Positions 11,327 to 23,158 of a stretch of 64,000 nt of DNA are shown piece after piece (the first letter of the stretch is position 1; each line of letters begins with the position of its first letter). A program made the translations under genes and the position numbers. The stretch lies in the NCBI RefSeq assembly GCF_037975245.1, contig NC_092567.1, positions 11,191,376 to 11,255,375 on the forward strand, given 5' to 3'. This stretch comes from Apostichopus japonicus. Its lineage: Eukaryota; Echinodermata; Holothuroidea; Aspidochirotida; Stichopodidae. The notes below the pieces were generated by a model that had not been told where the DNA came from, ran no database searches, and saw only the letters and a list, made by a program, of their open reading frames with translations.

Positions 11327-12680
11327 CTAATGAGGAGGTAAAGACAAAGACAATAAGAAACATATCAGAACTAGATGTTTAATGCAAACGATAAAATCCC
11401 TTGTTTTTGAGTTTGCCTTTATAATATTTACTCAACAGTTATTCCATTGCTCACAGATACACAAGCTTATGCTAAAATGACTCAATAATTGCAAGTTCAT
11501 TCATTTTATTGCAAGGCACATTTATTTTAAAGTTGAATAATTTTTGGAAATTTATCCATAAAGAAAACAAAAGGCAACACTTGGTAACATGTTTGCAATC
11601 CTATGGATTAGACTAACTTGGTCAGCACACTTTCTAATTAGGTACTTTTAACGTTGTTTGGTGCAGCAGGCCAATGAAGTTGTTCATCTTCAAATGTATG
11701 AACACCAAATTTCTAATTCTATTACTTCGAAGTCAAGCAAAGTTAGGCCTAATTACTGGTGTAGATTGCTTTTTTCAAACTATCGGTATACAAGTGTGAA
11801 GCAGAAGCTGCTCTATTACATAAATGTTAGTGTTTTTGCTTTCACAACTTTCCCAGTAACTTCATTTCCAACTTTGCCAATATACAGCAACATGATGCAC
11901 CCCTCCCCCCCCCCCACCCAAACACACTCTTATAACATAATTACTGAATTACACACTAACTTTAAGAACAGAAACATAATACAAATGCATTAAGGATTTC
12001 AGATGACATAACATGCTGGATCGTACAAGAACTTGTCATATTGTGTTGTATGATCTTCTGTGATAGAATCATAAACTGTTGCTTGTCACAGTGCAATACT
12101 CAATACCTATCAATATCCATGACAACTATTTAATATGATGGGATGGGTGGACCATGCCATACATTACATAATATCCACTCAACCTGGAGACGGTGACAAT
12201 AGAAAGCCTTCATTGCAGTATGCCCACACAGGAATGAAACTATGTCATAATGAAACAATGGATGTCTAATGACCATTAAAATTGGTCAGATTTGAAAGAT
12301 TAGAGATGTACTTGGCATCAGAATTTCATCCTCTCGAAACCTACAATTATGGTAAAATTTGTAGAGATGATGATACAATTAGAAAAACACTGAATAAAAG
12401 AGGTCTCACAGAATCCCTAACACACAACCTTTAGCAGTGTTCTAACTAGATTGTTCATATGTTATGTCTTGTTTTGCAGTGATTGCAATTGATGGGGGTT
12501 GGGTGCTGGATGATAGACTTTCCGGTGGGGAAATTTCCCTTGAGGGATCATCTGATATGTCATGGAGTAAAAATATCCAATTGAAAACTTGTATTCTCAT
12601 GGAGGAGGGGGAGGGGTGGGTGGGGTAAGAATCAGGTGGTGGACCATACAATCATTACCCTGCTCATGTAAACTGTACAC

Positions 12681-12764
12681 ATTTCTTCCAAGAGCTGTAA
12701 TCCGGAATTGAAACTGGTAAGTCCCTAAACAGGCTGATCTCAGTACTGAATAATTCCAGTTTAC
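12681..12764 (-). CDS. Exon of unrecognised gene
   Basis: Minus-strand block after one of the best acceptors in the window (poly-T then TCATCATCAG). In the frame set by its neighbours it reads KLELFSTEISLFRDLPVSIP then DYSSWKK. The donor at GTGTAC is weak; GTACAG two bases later is the alternative. An alternative open frame (VNWNYSVLRSACLG) also crosses the block, so the frame is inferred from phase compatibility. Confidence 0.45.
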
Positions 12765-13202
12765 CTGATGATGAGAAAAAAAAAACTGCATTTGGTGATC
12801 AATTATAATGTTATTATTCATGTAAATTGTCATCATCGGGTCTGCAAGTAGCAGCATTCTACCATGTAGCATTGTCAAACAGAACACCACTACTATAAAC
12901 ATATGGTATGCTACTGCAGTTTCAAAATAAATCACTCAGTTATTATTATAATAACAATGTAAAGAACCTAATGTAACTAGAATACAAATCTATAGACTGT
13001 ACAAGATGATGAGTTCAAGGTCTCATAATGCTTCCCACAGGGTATATACAGCTCACCTAATACCAAACTAATTGAAATATAAAGAAACATTAATTTGAAA
13101 TTGAGACAAGCATTGAATCTTCAATACAAACTTTAAGCAATACCACTAGCAATCCAGTCTGGTTTATATTCAATTGAGAAACACAAGTAATAACAATGTA
13201 AC

Positions 13203-13310
13203 CCTGAAAACAGATGGAGCCTGAAGAAAACATGATGACCGTTTCGGTCACATAGTTTAGGAACCATTGGTTCACTGTACTGTCTATAGGTTGATGAATT
13301 TGTAGGATTT
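13203..13310 (-). CDS. Exon of unrecognised gene
   Basis: Minus-strand 108-bp block after acceptor TCATCATTGCAG. It enters with two bases, reads ILQIHQPIDSTVNQWFLNYV then TETVIMFSSGSICFQ, and leaves one base. The donor GTTACA is poor; the frame stays open for about 110 bases more and could use GTTTGT further on. The glycine formed by joining to 12764 and the conserved phase support this end. Confidence 0.4.
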
Positions 13311-14996
13311 CTGCAATGATGACATTGTACTATAATTGATTGAGTTAAAGTACATATTTTTCTATCTGCAGACTTTGACATATAGTTGTTATTTCATAAC
13401 ATGTTGTTTGGTGCAGTCCTCTTGTGAGAGGGTGAGGGTTGGGTGGTGACTACAGTCAACTAAGTGCCCAGTGAAATATGTGATAAAGAATGATATACTT
13501 TTAACTTTGGATAAACAAAGACTTAAAAAAAGTGGATCTGGTAACACAACTGTGCATTGAACTGTGCCTGGCTCTCTATGTTACTGGTTTTGTGTACACC
13601 TTATTTGAATGATGCTTCTTTAGCCTCACAAGATGTGATTGTGAATCTTAGAACTGGTGTGCAACAGTTTATCAGGAGTTTGGCTAAAATTAACAAAGAA
13701 GTAAAGGACATACAAACCCAACCATAATCTTCAGCTGATATGATAGACATCTTTGAGATGAATACCAAAGGTGGAGGTGATTTGCATTCTACTGTCCAAT
13801 TTTATATTTCAAATCATATTTCCAATATTTAAGCAAATGCTAAAAACAGTAATCTCTACTGTACTACAGTCAATAAATATCATAACAAACATAACACATT
13901 AAATTTCAAGATTATATCCATAGTTGTGTGACATATTTGTGACCTACCTAAATTAATCAAGGTGTTCTTGTTTGATGGAGTGTTCATTACAAATACTTCT
14001 AACACAAAGCTCAGCAATATAGACTTAGTTGACTTCTTTATATCTAAAATGGTATTTCAAGTTGTTTTATTTTAATCTGAAGAAAATAAGTACCTCAACA
14101 GAAGACATATTTTTAGGTAACCCAAGCTACTTTCATATAAACCAACAAGTTGTCTTCCAGTTTTACCATTCTGGGAGTGTCAGGAGTTCTAGAAGACTTT
14201 ATTCATATGAGTCTAGAAGGCAATTTTTATTTCAGTTTGGCAAATGGTAAAATGTACCAGAGGGTGTTGAGGTACTGTAGCTATTGTGTCATACTGTAGC
14301 AAGGTCATTACAACATACAGTACCAAGTACTGGATTAATCCAGCAAGAATCCGATCGTTTTAATGTCCTTACTAGGGCGTAATCCTGTCAGTTGTATTTT
14401 GAGAAGATGAGTTAAAACTTTTTATACATTATTTTAGTGAGAGTGAATGGAGATAAAAGAGTATTCCTCGATCTGCGACGCTATCCATAAAATCTACCAC
14501 ACATCTTTGAAACGTTATCAATACTGTTCAACACTTACCATTAATGTGATTACCATCACATGGAGGAAATATCAGATGATGAACCATTCATTGTCCTTGT
14601 CAGCACAGTATGAACGTGACTTCCATCAAAAACTGGTAACTACAGGTGGAATAGGTGATACCCTAATAGCTCGCTTCAAAATTAACCTAATGAAGAGAAA
14701 AGAAAGTGATGTGAATGAGATTTAAGTCCTAATTATAGGAGACATTGAGAATGTCAGTCAGAAATAGATATGTGAATGTCTCTGGCTAACTACCCTGTAT
14801 ACATGGACAATCACAGACAAAAAATACAGAGGAAAGAAAGTACACTTCAGTTTCCAATAACCAGGTATTAAGTGTAAAAACAATTAGCCAGTTAAGCATC
14901 AAACTTGAACCGGGTTGTCCGTTGTTTAGTGAAAGTGGCACATAAAGGTGTGGTGCAGTGATATAAATGAGCTCCCAAAGGAGAGTCCAACCTCAC

Positions 14997-15107
14997 ACGA
15001 ACCCAACCATACATGGTTTGTGCTTGACTGAGAAATTTGTGAGATTTCGCACCTCTCTTTCGTATTGAGGACAGAATGTCTTTTGAATTTCCACTCATTA
15101 GTAGATA
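14997..15107 (-). CDS. Exon of unrecognised gene, possibly N-terminal
   Basis: Minus-strand 111-bp block (37 codons), phase 0 to 0, between acceptor CAATTACAG and donor GTGAGG. It reads YLLMSGNSKDILSSIRKRGA then KSHKFLSQAQTMYGWVR, basic and hydrophilic. The methionine at codon 4 could alternatively be a start codon. Its exit phase does not fit the next block (13203-13310), so at least one exon would lie between. The frame itself runs on to a stop at 14892. Confidence 0.4.
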
Positions 15108-15299
15108 CTGTAATTGTATCTAATTTAGTGTGTCAGCTTTGGTGGATGTGTTTTCATATTATTTTTCTTTATTTAATGGCACCAGGCCCCCGGATATTGC
15201 ATTGGCTACATTGACCTAGTTACACCACTCTCGGGGGGGGGGTCTCTTTCTAGATTTTAGATCACCAAAGGTTTATAAAGTACCCTGTTCAGCTGGTCA

Positions 15300-15480
15300 A
15301 TAGCCATACAATATGGTCAGTTCTACAAATTTGGCAGATGAAGACACTTGTAACCTCAAAATTTTTGAGTTAAAAAGTTTTGAGATGAAAATGTCAAAAT
15401 TTTGACTTTTGAGGTCAAAATCTTGAGATAAAAATTCCAAATATTGAGAAAGCAAATTCAAAATTTGAAATTTGGGGACA
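15300..15480. repeat. AT-rich degenerate repeat (TTGAGAT-AAAAT type)
   Basis: A stretch of loosely repeated AAAATTTTGA / GAGATAAAAATT units. A similar-looking AT-rich stretch at 28510-28770 has the same texture. No coding signal. Confidence 0.5.
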
Positions 15481-15695
15481 CTTATATATATTTTCTTCAG
15501 CCACTGTACAAAGTCGGTAAAGTTAGATCAGTTTTGAGATCAATTAGATTTCTTAAAACCAACTGCAGTGACTGGCTCAGCAATATTTAAAAATTAAACA
15601 AGCACAAGTGACAATTATGTATTCACAGCTACATATACTCAGATTAGTAGGAAGTATTTCCAATTGTGTTCTCTCTTTATAGTGGCTGGACTTAC

Positions 15696-15752
15696 AAGGG
15701 TACTGCAAAGCTCTCCAAATCTTCAGTATTTTCACATAGTTTCTGGAATCTG
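15696..15752 (-). CDS. Possible exon with strong donor
   Basis: Minus-strand block ending at a perfect donor GTAAGT. It reads FQKLCENTEDLESFAVP after a TAG or TAGCAG acceptor; an earlier in-frame extension (HALKIAS) is also open. Further upstream, 15950-16050 holds another open block (KSLSENIKYLKSENASPKVP) after a C-run and ATAG, but no usable donor follows it. Confidence 0.33.
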
Positions 15753-16831
15753 CTAGCAATTTTGAGCGCATGAGGACATGTCAGTAATAGAAATACTTAA
15801 TCTGATTTTACTCTGTGGAATATATATACATTTTAGCCCTAGCCGGGTGCTTCAGAAGAGCTCTGTAACATCTCTTCTACTTCATGTCCTCTTGTACTAA
15901 GTATAAAGCATGTGAATATATGTTAGAGAGAAAAATGTAATTTCTATGAAGTATAAATCTAAGCCCTGGTAGGAGTCCCTGGGGACTTTAGGTGAGGCAT
16001 TTTCACTTTTCAGATATTTAATGTTCTCTGATAGTGATTTTGCAGCGCAAGTGGAGCCTATGGGGGGGGGGGGAGGGCAAGTGCTCACCACCCTAATGGA
16101 TACCAGTGCTTGTATATGTTTGAATGCCCTCTAAATGTGTTTAGTTTAAACAGTATTTTTAGCTACAAAGGCCTCCTAGATCCTTGGAAATGACACTTCC
16201 CAGGCCTTGTAAGCTGCTTTAAAGTTTTCTCAACATCCTTTATTTTGAGATCCCATGTCTTGTATGGTCATCAAATAGTTTAGTGAAATAGAAGGTAAAA
16301 AAAAACAGTCTGGTAAGTTACTTTGAAATATCATGACATATCTTTTGTGAGTTTGACACCGGCATTGACATTTTTCGACAAATCTGCAAATTGCGCGTGG
16401 AAAATAAGGAGTGATTGACTGGGCTTTCAGGCAAGTAACATACTGAAATGACCTAACTATGTCAAACTGACATCAAAGATTGAGTCTGAAATATTATTAG
16501 GGTGATAAACTGATTGGCCGGTAGTTCTCAGCGATAGTATTGTCTCCTTTCTTGAAAATTTGGTTTTTAGCGGTTTTAAAAGAGCATCAGGGTACGTCCA
16601 AGAAGTGAAAACCTGATTGAAAATATAACAGAGTATTGAGGCAATGACTCGAGCAATAATGTAAGAAACCTGTATGATGCCAGCATTTTTTACCTTTTAA
16701 CATAATCTTTGGCATTCCAGTAACTGGAAACCACCTTTCTATAAGGGTATAGTATAGCTCACTAGCTTGTTCGATCAGTTAATGCGCACTGGTTACATGA
16801 TCCTGATTGACTGTTTGTATTAGTATTTATT

Positions 16832-17126
16832 CAGGCGCGTAGCGAGGAATTTGCCAAGGGAGGGGCGAACCTCTAGGCAAATTATCAGAGCCGTAGATTC
16901 GGCATTAGAAACTATCTAAGCGTAGTGCCACCATGGGTTGGTGCGAAGCGTACAAGAAAATTTTGGCCGAAAATGTCTCCCAGATCGCTGGAAATGGCAC
17001 TTCCCAGGCCTTGCAAGTTGCATCTAAGCATTTTCTATTTTGAAATTACTAGCAAAGTCATATAAACGTACAATAAAATATGCTCATGGGGGGTCGCCCC
17101 CTTCGCCCCCCTTGGCTACGCGCCTG
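16832..17126 (+). mobile_element. hAT MITE, hairpin-motif family
   Basis: Starts CAGGCGCGTAGCGAGG and ends CTTGGCTACGCGCCTG. The perfect 8-bp duplication TATTTATT lies at 16824-16831 and 17127-17134. Inside are the dispersed hairpin motif (16911-16953) and the AGATCGCTGGAAATGGCACT block. It has no coding capacity and serves as the type copy for the fragments at 18489, 19896, 21185, 23065 and 23595. Confidence 0.9.
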
Positions 17127-17351
17127 TATTTATTAGAGCAGGAATTATATAATTCGACGGTCGTAAACATGCGTTTTCAGTACAGTGCAAATACTGTAGA
17201 TGTCTTCTCCGCCTATGCGCTATGTCACGTCAGGTTTTCAGCAACTATATAGCCTACTGCCGGTCCGCGGTCGAAGGGTCGTTCATGAGTGGTCATTATG
17301 GAGATTCGAGACCATTCAGACCAATTATATACAGTATCTTTGGCACATGTA

Positions 17352-18700
17352 ATTTTTTTTCGACACCCAAAATCCCAGTGGGAGGGCGACTGGGGGGAGA
17401 CAAGCTTTCATGGGGGGCTGTCACCCCCCATGCCCCCCTTGGCTAAGCCACTGTTGCTAGCGATAGCCAACATTTTTGGTGTATAAAGTCACAACAACCA
17501 GATTACCTCATTCTTACCATTCCTATGGAACTCTGTGCATCAAGAAGTGTAGGGTACTGAAAGAAGTTTGATAGGGTCCTGATCTCCAGTACAGTCTCTG
17601 TCTTCATATTCACTAGAGGGTTTCTTCCTACGGTTGAATTATTACATCATGGAGCCGTTAGAGCCTCAGTGACTTCTAAATCAAAAGTAAAACACTAACA
17701 TGAATTCAAATTAGTTTTTCAGATATTTCAGAAGACTTCAGAAAAAAGGATACTCACAACAAAGAAAACCCCATGGTGGCAGTTCCACTTTGATCCAATC
17801 ATTGATCTTTTTAATTTAGTGGTTATACAGTGTTACAGTGTTTGGTTTCTGAAGCTTTTTGCAAGTTCTTAGGAACTTTTGCATTCAGATAGCAACGTGA
17901 CACTACAGCAGTCTTTGTGGGCAATCAACTTCACATGTTACTGTAGCTGTAAAAGACCCCTACACTTTAACCTACAATTGACCCCTACAATTTAAGCAAA
18001 TTATGTAAAAGTGCATATTTGATTTGTGATATTGAAGCTGAAGATACATCGTTTGGAAATGAGCATTACCAGCAAAAACCCTGGAAATTCTGGATATGTT
18101 CCAATAATGGTTGTCTTGGACCAGTAAGGGTGGTGCAAAGCACTGCAGTATATGGGTGACACAAACTACAATAATACATGTATATGATATGGAATATTGA
18201 ATCTCAATCTCTTTAAAACCTTGTACTTCATTTGACTTTTACTCACTGGCAGGTTAGCACTCTAATCCACAACATCCCAGGACAGGAAACAAATCCAGAG
18301 TACATTAAGAGTAGGGTTTTTATGACTTAATTTAACTAAAACATTTCAGACAGTCGGATGATCTCGTAAATGTAGAACACTTCTTCATTAAACTAATATG
18401 ATCAGTATTCTGAGGGAGGAAAACCTCCCCTTCAACTTATAACCAACTTATGCTAAATCTGGGAGGCATTTTCGGCCAAAATTTCCTGATGCGCTTCGCG
18501 CCAACTTATGGTGGCGCTAGGCCTAGATAGTTTTCCTACAAGCTTTGCCCCTCCCTTGACAAATTCCTCGCAAGGCGCCTTTCTAACCGTGTCACAATTT
18601 GTTACTATATATGACCGAAAGTAGTTTTTACTTTTTTTTCTCGAAATGAATAGCTAGACGGACCGCATCCGTAATGAAATTTGGTTTGCCGATAAAGGAA
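17352..18700. other. No gene seen; hAT-type fragments
   Basis: A hAT-like right end, CTTGGCTAAGCCACTG, finishes near 17453 without a clear partner. A minus-oriented piece of the hairpin-motif family lies at about 18460-18579. The rest is unique-looking and has no convincing exon. Confidence 0.5.
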
Positions 18701-18725
18701 AATAAGGCTGTAGTAACCATATATC

Positions 18726-18897
<172 letters not shown>

Positions 18898-18900
<3 letters not shown>

Positions 18901-19015
18901 GGGCGGCGATCATGGAGGTGGGGGGTGGACGGGTGGGGGACATGTCCTCCCAATATTTTAGGTGGGGATATACGGTGGTATCTAATATCCCCCACAATAT
19001 TTGGTGGCATAATTT
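18898..19015 (+). repeat. Left arm of a ~118-bp inverted repeat
   Basis: Begins CATGGGCGGCGATCATGG and contains CAATATTTTAGGTGGGGATA and CAATATTTGGTGGCATAATT. The same blocks appear in reverse complement at 21268-21387. The GGGCGGCGA end resembles a hAT terminus. A short related end, AATCGCCGCCCCTG, also lies at 19985-19998. Confidence 0.75.
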
Positions 19016-19080
19016 TTGTGTGTGGCTATAAATAGAAAATAATGCGTGAGATTATTTATCCAAATCATAATTGCAATTAT

Positions 19081-19112
19081 GTTTTAGCCACCGCCATGGC
19101 GGTGGCTAAAAC
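19081..19112. repeat. Perfect 32-bp palindrome
   Basis: Each 16-base half, GTTTTAGCCACCGCCA, is exactly complementary to the other, with no spacer. It sits just inside the left arm of the inverted repeat. Confidence 0.92.
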
Positions 19113-19431
19113 TTCATCAAACACATGCTGCATGAGGTAAATGACTCTCCGTGGTCGTTTCTGTGACCTGTGACCGTATAGCATGTTGTCACTCATGATT
19201 ATTATCATAATGTCTGTACATCTCTTGTGTATGAGTGTAAGTACGTACAATCATATATATGATCCACATCGATATGGGTTCACTGGGTTTCCATTTGGCC
19301 TGTTTCCTATAAAATTTCTAACCGCAGGCGGTAGCCAAGGGGGGGGGGGGGGGGAGGCGTGCATATGTTTTGGTATTTTTGGATGATATCGAAGTTTTAT
19401 AGTAGCCGTTATAAGAGGTTTTAATATTTGT

Positions 19432-19927
19432 ACACCAATAAATTAACTGTGTCTGAATTTCCGAAAATTCCTTCACCAACATTCTTCATCATACTTCCCT
19501 CTACTCGTGCAATTTTGACCGGTCTGTTAGGGGTTGAAGGGGTTTTTCTATATTGGTTGTCCATAGATGAAATGTTGTGCAACATTATGGGTATGTTTTG
19601 AAGTGAATTATTATTCAAATTCTGAACAAAATGGGCTTAAAACCTTGAAAAGTGGGGCTGACGGGTATTGTGGGGCGTTACGTAGAATTACCTACAAAAG
19701 TAATGATCCACAGGAGATGCGATGAGGTCGAACATGATGTGTGACTGGTGAAAATCTTCAAAAAGGTTATGAATGAAAAAAACTATTGGGAAAAACTTGG
19801 TTCTCAGGCAAAATTGTACATCTGGTTGGTAAATTTCAAGCCGGAGAAGGGCCATTTCCAGTGATCTGGGGGGCTATCAAAACCAGAAATTTTCTTGTAC
19901 GCTGCGCGCCAACCAATGGTGGCGCTC
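19432..19927 (-). repeat. Dispersed repeat, copy 1 (direct pair)
   Basis: About 490 bp closely matched by 23159-23646. Shared landmarks in order are TTAACTGTGTCTGAATTTCC, TTGAAAAGTGGGGCTGACGG, CCACAGGAGATGCGAT and TTTTCTTGTACGCTGCGCGC. It ends in the minus-oriented hAT hairpin motif, so it is probably a larger member of that family. Confidence 0.8.
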
Positions 19928-20145
19928 CGCTTTGATAGTAATTCGCCAACATCGCAAATGCCCCCCCCCCCAATATTTGAAACAAATCGCCGCCCCTGCG
20001 TGTGGGACTTGTGATACCGTTACACGGTAGGTTAGCGCACCTTCCCCGGCTATGAATAACATTGAATCGAAGTATCTAAATGTTTCTCCCGTTGTGGTTG
20101 TGGTTAATCAAAAGCGCAGAAATATACAATCCTTTATGTGGAACG

Positions 20146-20265
20146 TAATAATCGGTTCCAAATAATCGGTAGCGCAATGGATTTTGCCGATGTCGATTAT
20201 TTACCGATTGTCTGATAATCGGCCCGATGCCGATTGTCTAACCGATTATCGGCCGAACACTAGTT
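20146..20265. repeat. CCGATTATCGG-rich repeat end
   Basis: Repeated overlapping CCGATT/AATCGG words finish in ATCGGCCGAACACTAG. A related fragment lies at 25677-25745. It looks like the terminal part of a DNA transposon, but I found no partner end or duplication. Confidence 0.55.
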
Positions 20266-20374
20266 TTCATTATAGGCTATATTTTGTGCCGGAACCCTTT
20301 TTATGTTTGGACTAAATTGTAATTTGGTGAGTTGCAGTGTAATAACTAAGTATTTTTTTTATCTTTTCCATAAG

Positions 20375-20545
20375 ACCTATATACGACCCATAACACGTAA
20401 ACACTTTCAAGCTGCTGTACAGGATTCTATGAACGCAACATTACCAGAAAATTGTCGAGGTGCAAATGATGAATTGAAATATGGCTGCCTATCGTTGAAG
20501 TCCTCACTTTTAGATCTAACGAATTTGCCATTATGTTGTAGATAG
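20375..20545 (+). CDS. Possible terminal exon, unrecognised
   Basis: A plus-strand open block follows a strong acceptor (poly-T, ATCTTTTCCATAAG) and ends at a TAG stop. Read from the first base it gives 56 codons: TYIRPITRKHFQAAVQDSMN, then ATLPENCRGANDELKYGC, and a leucine/serine-rich tail. Composition is protein-like, unlike the surrounding repeat frames. No upstream partner exon was found, and it sits in transposon-rich DNA, so it may belong to a dead element. Confidence 0.3.
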   Translation, partial: TYIRPITRKHFQAAVQDSMNATLPENCRGANDELKYGCLSLKSSLLDLTNLPLCCR

Positions 20546-20683
20546 CTATTATTTCAATTGGAAGATTGATCATTCATCTGAAAGGAGGGGAATTTCCCTC
20601 GCGTGGCCAATGGAAACGACTTGAACAAGTCTCATTTTCAAAATCTAAACAAACCAACGACATTGTGTGAAGCACAGGTACAC

Positions 20684-20750
20684 GTAACGTTATCTAGGTG
20701 TATAGTATATATAAACACGGTGTTTATACTATACACTAAGATAACGTTAC
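20684..20750. repeat. Imperfect 67-bp hairpin
   Basis: The arms begin GTAACGTTATCT and end AGATAACGTTAC. The inner parts GTGTATAGTATA and TATACTATACAC also pair, around an AAACACGGTGTTT centre. Confidence 0.85.
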
Positions 20751-21267
20751 GAGTGCCTTTGGTGTGAAGCGGCGTTTGAAGAACAGTTGTGCGGTTGTAC
20801 TTCCCTCTTGTTTAACGTGATTCCCGAAGCTACAGTACTGGCTTATTAATATGAAGATATTGCAATGTATTCCAGATAGTGAACATGCATACTGAATTGT
20901 CAAAGAAGAAATCCCATGTATGTCTTGTGTTCCTTTCATATTGTTAGGCTATGTACCTACAAGGACAGGAACATCATACTGTTGAAGTTATGGCTTAGGT
21001 CTTCTCTACTACTGTACTCTAGTCATATAACTTATACGAAAACTGCAGCCTAACTTAGGCCTAGTCTAATGGTGTTAGTTACAACATTCAATACTGCGGT
21101 GCCGCAATGCCAGCATAAATCGTGACCTATAGGCTCAGCACAATGTAGGAATAGCTGAAATATGGTGATGTCATCCTGTTAGCTGGAAATGGCACTTCCC
21201 AGGCCTTGTAAGTTACATCTAAGCATTTTCTATTTTGAAATTACTAGCGATATCATAAACAAATATG

Positions 21268-21387
21268 CTAAAAAAAACTATGCCACCAAATATTGGGGGG
21301 GGGGGGATATTAGAGACTATATCCCCCATCTAAAATATTGGGGGGACATTCCCCTCCGTACCCCCCCATGATCGCCGCCCACGCCCA
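21268..21387 (-). repeat. Right arm of the ~118-bp inverted repeat
   Basis: Reverse complement of the 18898-19015 blocks (ATGCCACCAAATATTG, TAAAATATTGGGGGG, CATGATCGCCGCCCA). The G-runs are of different length. The two arms are 2.25 kb apart. Confidence 0.75.
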
Positions 21388-22019
21388 CACGCGAGTATGT
21401 TGTTCGATATACTATCCAGTTTGGCATATCGTTTACCCGCGATAAGCTTAAGGGAACGACGTATTTTTTTTTTCTTGCATGTAACAAAACCTCATGTCAT
21501 CATGTTAAACGATTGATAAGAAAGATTAATTGTCTCGACTAAATATAAAAACCAAATCAATATACTTTTGAACCACTTTGGCCGTTTCACCGTATAGGTG
21601 AAAACTGGAAAGTGAAAACAATAACATTAGGCTTTGTTAATTGTGAGTTCTACGTACATTAGGCTAGTATGGCTAGAGAACGGTTGAGCTTCATAACTGC
21701 TCAGTTTGAAAATGCGCCCAAGATTTTACAAAAGGCATTAAATGATGAAATCAAGGCGCCAATCACTCCTAAAAATCCCTAAGCACGTTAGGCGACAGTC
21801 CTCAGTAGTTCTACTACATTGCAGTATTTTGTGATTAGGTAAACATTCTTACGCATATTTTTGCGAAAAACCCGAAGAAACTTTTTTTGCCTGACCGCAT
21901 GTTCTGTGTACCATACGTGCTAAAATAACCCCTTACAGTAACTAAGCTCCTTACCGCAACCAGGCGCGTATCCAGTGGGGGGGCGTTGGGGGCGCGCGCC
22001 CCCCGTGTAAGAAAGAGAT

Positions 22020-22130
22020 GAGAGAAAAAAAGAGAGAAGAAAAAAGGAAAAAAAGGGGGGAAGAGGAGGAAGGAGAGGAAGGAAGGGAAAAGAAAAAGAA
22101 GAAGGAGAGAAAAAGGAGAAAAGGAGGGAG
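22020..22130 (+). repeat. 111-base uninterrupted purine strand
   Basis: Only A and G on the plus strand for 111 consecutive bases, in GAAA/GGAGAA mixtures. Mirror-like purine tracts of this length can form triplex DNA. Low-complexity frames through it are not genes. Confidence 0.95.
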
Positions 22131-22317
22131 TAGAATAAAAACGCCAAGACACCGGGAAGAGAAAGAGGAACAGTCATAATTACAGCTCTGATCCCTATTA
22201 TATACACAGGGTAGCCAGTGACGGATCGAGGATTTCGGAAGGGGCGTGAACCTCAGCTTACCCCTTACACCGACAACTCCATTTTTGACGTTTCCATTTT
22301 ACCTCTCTCCACCTCCA

Positions 22318-22368
22318 CCTCTCTCTCTCTCTCTCTCTCTCTCCACCTCTCTCTCTCCCTCTCATATA

Positions 22369-22421
<53 letters not shown>
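22318..22421. repeat. (CT)n then (AT)n microsatellites
   Basis: CT repeats at about 22318-22360 are followed by an AT run at about 22374-22420. Confidence 0.95.
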
Positions 22422-22425
<4 letters not shown>

Positions 22426-23158
22426 CATGACCGCGTGTGTGTGTATGGACGCCTTAAACAATTGTAAAATTGTGCTATGAAACCAACTGTGGCTGATTTT
22501 GAACTCGACCGAGTCGTCGGGGAACATGACTTCGGTATTAGCCCAGGATCTATATGCGAACTGCACTAGACATATGTCTTTCGATGCAACACTGTCATGC
22601 AGAGTTAAAATGTTATACAACGCGAACTGAATGCTTATTGTTACCCCACCCCTAGTACCGTAACTAATACAATGAATCTTAAAATAAATTCCGCATGCGA
22701 TTTGAGAATTGAACACATTTCCTGTGAATATCATGTAATGGATCCAAAGGCGTATCATTGCCGGCGAGGGGGGGGGGGAGGGGTTGGACGCACCCATCTG
22801 CATGAAAACGCGCGCCCCACAACCCTACGCCCACCCCTCTAATCGCTTCCCGATGAGTTACAAACCCAGACCCATCGTATAAAAAAGTCTACTTTTATTT
22901 CCCTATTTTTTTCCCCGATTTTTTTCTGCAGACGCCCATGCATTTCCCCAAACTAAATTTCTAAGCCACGAGATCTAAAACTTAAGGAGGTATGGGAGCA
23001 TCATTGGGTCTGGGAAATGTTGTTTCCGGCGATCTGGGAGGAGTATTTGCCAAAACTTTCTTGTACGCTACGCGCGAACCCATGGTCGCGCTCCGCTTAG
23101 ATATATCAGAGAACAGACACGCGTCCCCACCATTATCCAAGACTGATCTGCGCCCATG

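Larger units (their letters stand above)
8140..15752 (-). other. Putative split gene on the minus strand, unrecognised
   Basis: Eight exon-like blocks bounded by AG/GT read on the minus strand across 7.6 kb. From 13310 down to 9705, four successive blocks join with compatible phases (leftover 1 plus 2, 1 plus 2, then 0 to 0), which chance would seldom give. The predicted peptide is rich in leucine, isoleucine and phenylalanine and looks like a helical protein. I do not recognise it, and cannot name a 5' or 3' end. Some junctions elsewhere in the chain do not match in phase, so exons are missing or some blocks are wrong. Confidence 0.42.

Noticed and set aside
14447-14725. 92-residue plus-strand open frame
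   Set aside because: No acceptor or donor, no motif, and the minus-strand reading of the same block has stops. Kept out for lack of support.
8140-15752. Naming the minus-strand gene as a DNA-repair factor such as MMS22L
   Set aside because: Only scattered by-eye similarity from memory, and several exon peptides do not fit; not strong enough to name.
22258-22803. 181-residue minus-strand open frame
   Set aside because: Half of it is CT/AT microsatellite, the rest has no motif, and transposon ends lie within it.
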